A stretch of DNA of 64,000 nucleotides, from assembly GCA_024235955.1 (NCBI GenBank), contig JACKLJ010000001.1, forward strand, positions 791,501-855,500. Reading direction: 5' to 3'. This document shows, piece by piece, positions 62,884 through 64,000 of the stretch. The position numbers and the translations under genes were made by a program. This DNA comes from Burkholderiaceae bacterium. GTDB taxonomy: Bacteria > Pseudomonadota > Gammaproteobacteria > Burkholderiales > Burkholderiaceae_C. The notes beneath the pieces are model-generated. The model saw only the letters and a list, made by a program, of their open reading frames with translations, did not search any database and was not told the origin of the DNA. Numbering within the stretch: position 1 is the stretch's first letter; each line of letters begins with the position of its first letter.

Positions 62884-63735
62884 ATGACCCCGATCAACGC
62901 CGACCTGCACTGCCATTCCACCACTTCCGACGGCACGCTGACGCCGGAGGAACTGGCGGCGCGGGCACGTGCCAACGGCGTGGAGTTGTGGGCGCTGACC
63001 GACCACGACGAGGTCGGCGGCCAGCAGCGCGCCATGGCCGCGGCGCAGGCGCAGGGCATGGGCTACCTCACCGGGGTGGAGATCTCGGTCACCTTCGCGG
63101 ACGAGACCGTGCACATCGTCGGCCTGGGCTTCGACCCCGAAAGCAGCGATCTGGTGGAAGGCCTGGTCGACACGCGGGACGGCCGCGGCCCGCGCGCCCG
63201 CGAGATGAGCGAACAGCTCGCCAAAGTGGGCATCGAAGGCGCGTACGAAGGCGCGCTGAAATATGTGGGCAACCCGCGGCTGATCTCGCGCACGCACTTT
63301 GCGCGTTTCCTGGTGGAGTCCGGCGTCTGCAGGGACACCGGCGACGTGTTCCGCCGCTACCTTACCGAAGGCAAGCCCGGCTTCGTACCGCACCGCTGGG
63401 CCAAGCTGGGCGATGCGGTGCGCTGGATCACCGGCGCCGGTGGCATGGCGGTGATCGCCCATCCGGCGCGCTACAAGTTCACGCCGACCGAGGAATATGC
63501 GCTGTTCACCGAGTTCAAGGCCCTGGGCGGCCGCGGCGTGGAAGTGGTCACCGGCAGCCACACGGCGCAGGAAGCGGTGCGCTACGCCGGCATGGCGCGC
63601 GAATTCGGCCTCGCCGCCTCGCGCGGCAGCGATTTCCACAGCCCCGGCGAAAGCCATATCGACCTTGGCCGCCTGCCGCCCCTGCCCGCGGACCTGACGC
63701 CGGTCTGGACGGTGCTGCAGGAACGCGTGCACTGA
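62884..63735 (+). CDS. rnm: PHP-domain phosphatase, RNase AM/YciV type
   Basis: This 283-aa metal-dependent phosphatase has the PHP motifs DLHCHSTTSDGTLT (His9, His11, Asp16), ALTDHDEVGG, GVEISVTF, IAHPARYKF and GSDFHSPGE. E. coli YciV/Rnm trims 5' ends of small RNAs and hydrolyses 3',5'-bisphosphates; the length fits. It is typically next to the yciO gene, and a new ATG begins about 250 bases downstream. Confidence 0.9.
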   Translation: MTPINADLHCHSTTSDGTLTPEELAARARANGVELWALTDHDEVGGQQRAMAAAQAQGMGYLTGVEISVTFADETVHIVGLGFDPESSDLVEGLVDTRDGRGPRAREMSEQLAKVGIEGAYEGALKYVGNPRLISRTHFARFLVESGVCRDTGDVFRRYLTEGKPGFVPHRWAKLGDAVRWITGAGGMAVIAHPARYKFTPTEEYALFTEFKALGGRGVEVVTGSHTAQEAVRYAGMAREFGLAASRGSDFHSPGESHIDLGRLPPLPADLTPVWTVLQERVH

Positions 63736-63763
63736 ATACACGCTTTTTTGCAAGAAATAGCCT

Positions 63764-63808
63764 TCCAGCCCAATATTGACGGGCGCAGGCAGCTATTTAA
63801 ATCATAGC
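63764..63808 (+). repeat. Dispersed GCAGGCAGCTAT element, copy (forward)
   Basis: CCAGCCCAATATTGAC, then GGGCGCAGGCAGCTAT and ATAGC, after the PHP phosphatase gene. Confidence 0.9.
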
Positions 63809-63987
63809 TTTGACAGCCTGGCCGATGAAATGGCCAAGGCGTGCAAAAGTCCTGACCGATCGCGATTCGCGCCCTCTGATCCAGCGGCCGCCGTGGAACG
63901 GGTTTGGCCCGGCCACTGGCGGTCTCTCCCCGCCCGCAGGAAGCGGGGGCAGGGCGCCGAAGGCGACCCAGGGGGTAGACTCATTCC

Positions 63988-64000
63988 ATGGCCCAGCACT
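63988..64000 (+). CDS. Start of a truncated gene, possibly YciO-family
   Basis: Only ATGGCCCAGCACT is visible (MAQH). The position after a YciV-type gene and the first residues suggest a YciO/TsaC-like Sua5 protein. The 150 bases before it hold the repeat above and GC-rich spacer. Confidence 0.3.

Overview
The window is about 64 kb of gene-dense, very GC-rich DNA. Gene content and order point to a betaproteobacterium of the order Burkholderiales, most likely family Comamonadaceae. The evidence is the exbB-exbD-lpxK-trm112-kdsB-adk order, the cspD-clpS-clpA arrangement, a Bug-type solute receptor, monomeric plus dimeric isocitrate dehydrogenases, and protein sequences typical of Acidovorax or Ottowia relatives. 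I see no phage, integrase, transposase or CRISPR array. The stretch looks like a stable chromosomal core with catabolic and transport modules between housekeeping operons.

Layout. 1-2811: end of the N-acetylglutaminylglutamine-amide osmolyte operon (ngg synthetase, M42 hydrolase). 2812-5368: tRNA-Ala/Glu/Asp operon, ribD, a lysine-tailed small protein, tRNA-Arg and tRNA-Pro. 5369-12702: GST and a minus-strand acyl-CoA block (acyl-CoA dehydrogenase, APH-type kinase, Crp/Fnr regulator, enoyl-CoA hydratase, 3-hydroxyacyl-CoA dehydrogenase, Lrp regulator). 12803-17297: nucleoside-gate membrane protein, D-2-hydroxyacid dehydrogenase, a small unknown, lexA with two SOS boxes, and a CAP-domain lipoprotein with a Ser-Pro linker. 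17436-21499: the exbB-to-adk envelope operon. 21947-24067: xseA and sodB. 24669-28720: DASS anion symporter and cydAB. 28992-33273: two different isocitrate dehydrogenases. 33350-36625: csp, clpS, clpA. 36799-42783: GT39 transferase, sbcB, adenosine deaminase, Bug receptor, cupin. 42963-47834: LysR regulator divergent from an arylsulfotransferase-like gene plus a complete sulfonate/taurine/nitrate-type ABC importer. 48052-51437: thioredoxin-like protein, TetR regulator and divergent quinone-reductase-like flavoprotein, a repeat-filled gap, and a dihydrofolate-reductase-fold protein. 51450-55365: fumarylacetoacetase, DUF2783 protein, FAD monooxygenase and divergent MarR regulator. 55979-63735: DEAD-box helicase, oligopeptide-type binding protein, amidase, a two-domain glycosyltransferase and a PHP phosphatase. 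A further gene starts at 63988.

The least expected structure is a short dispersed element, about 45-60 bp, with the core GCGGGCGCAGGCAGCTAT. I count 19 copies in both orientations. Most lie just after genes, but one lies in frame inside xseA and one inside the tail of the DEAD-box helicase, where the reading frame also appears to have slipped. Other points are a 65-bp tandem duplication that carries the ribosome-binding site and start codon of an ABC permease, an 82-bp triple repeat after sodB, a 161-bp element with 16-bp inverted ends, and a two-domain GT2 protein joined by a zinc ribbon. Clear inverted-repeat operator candidates lie in all four divergent regulator/target gaps. All functional names come from reading protein motifs by eye; no database search was possible.
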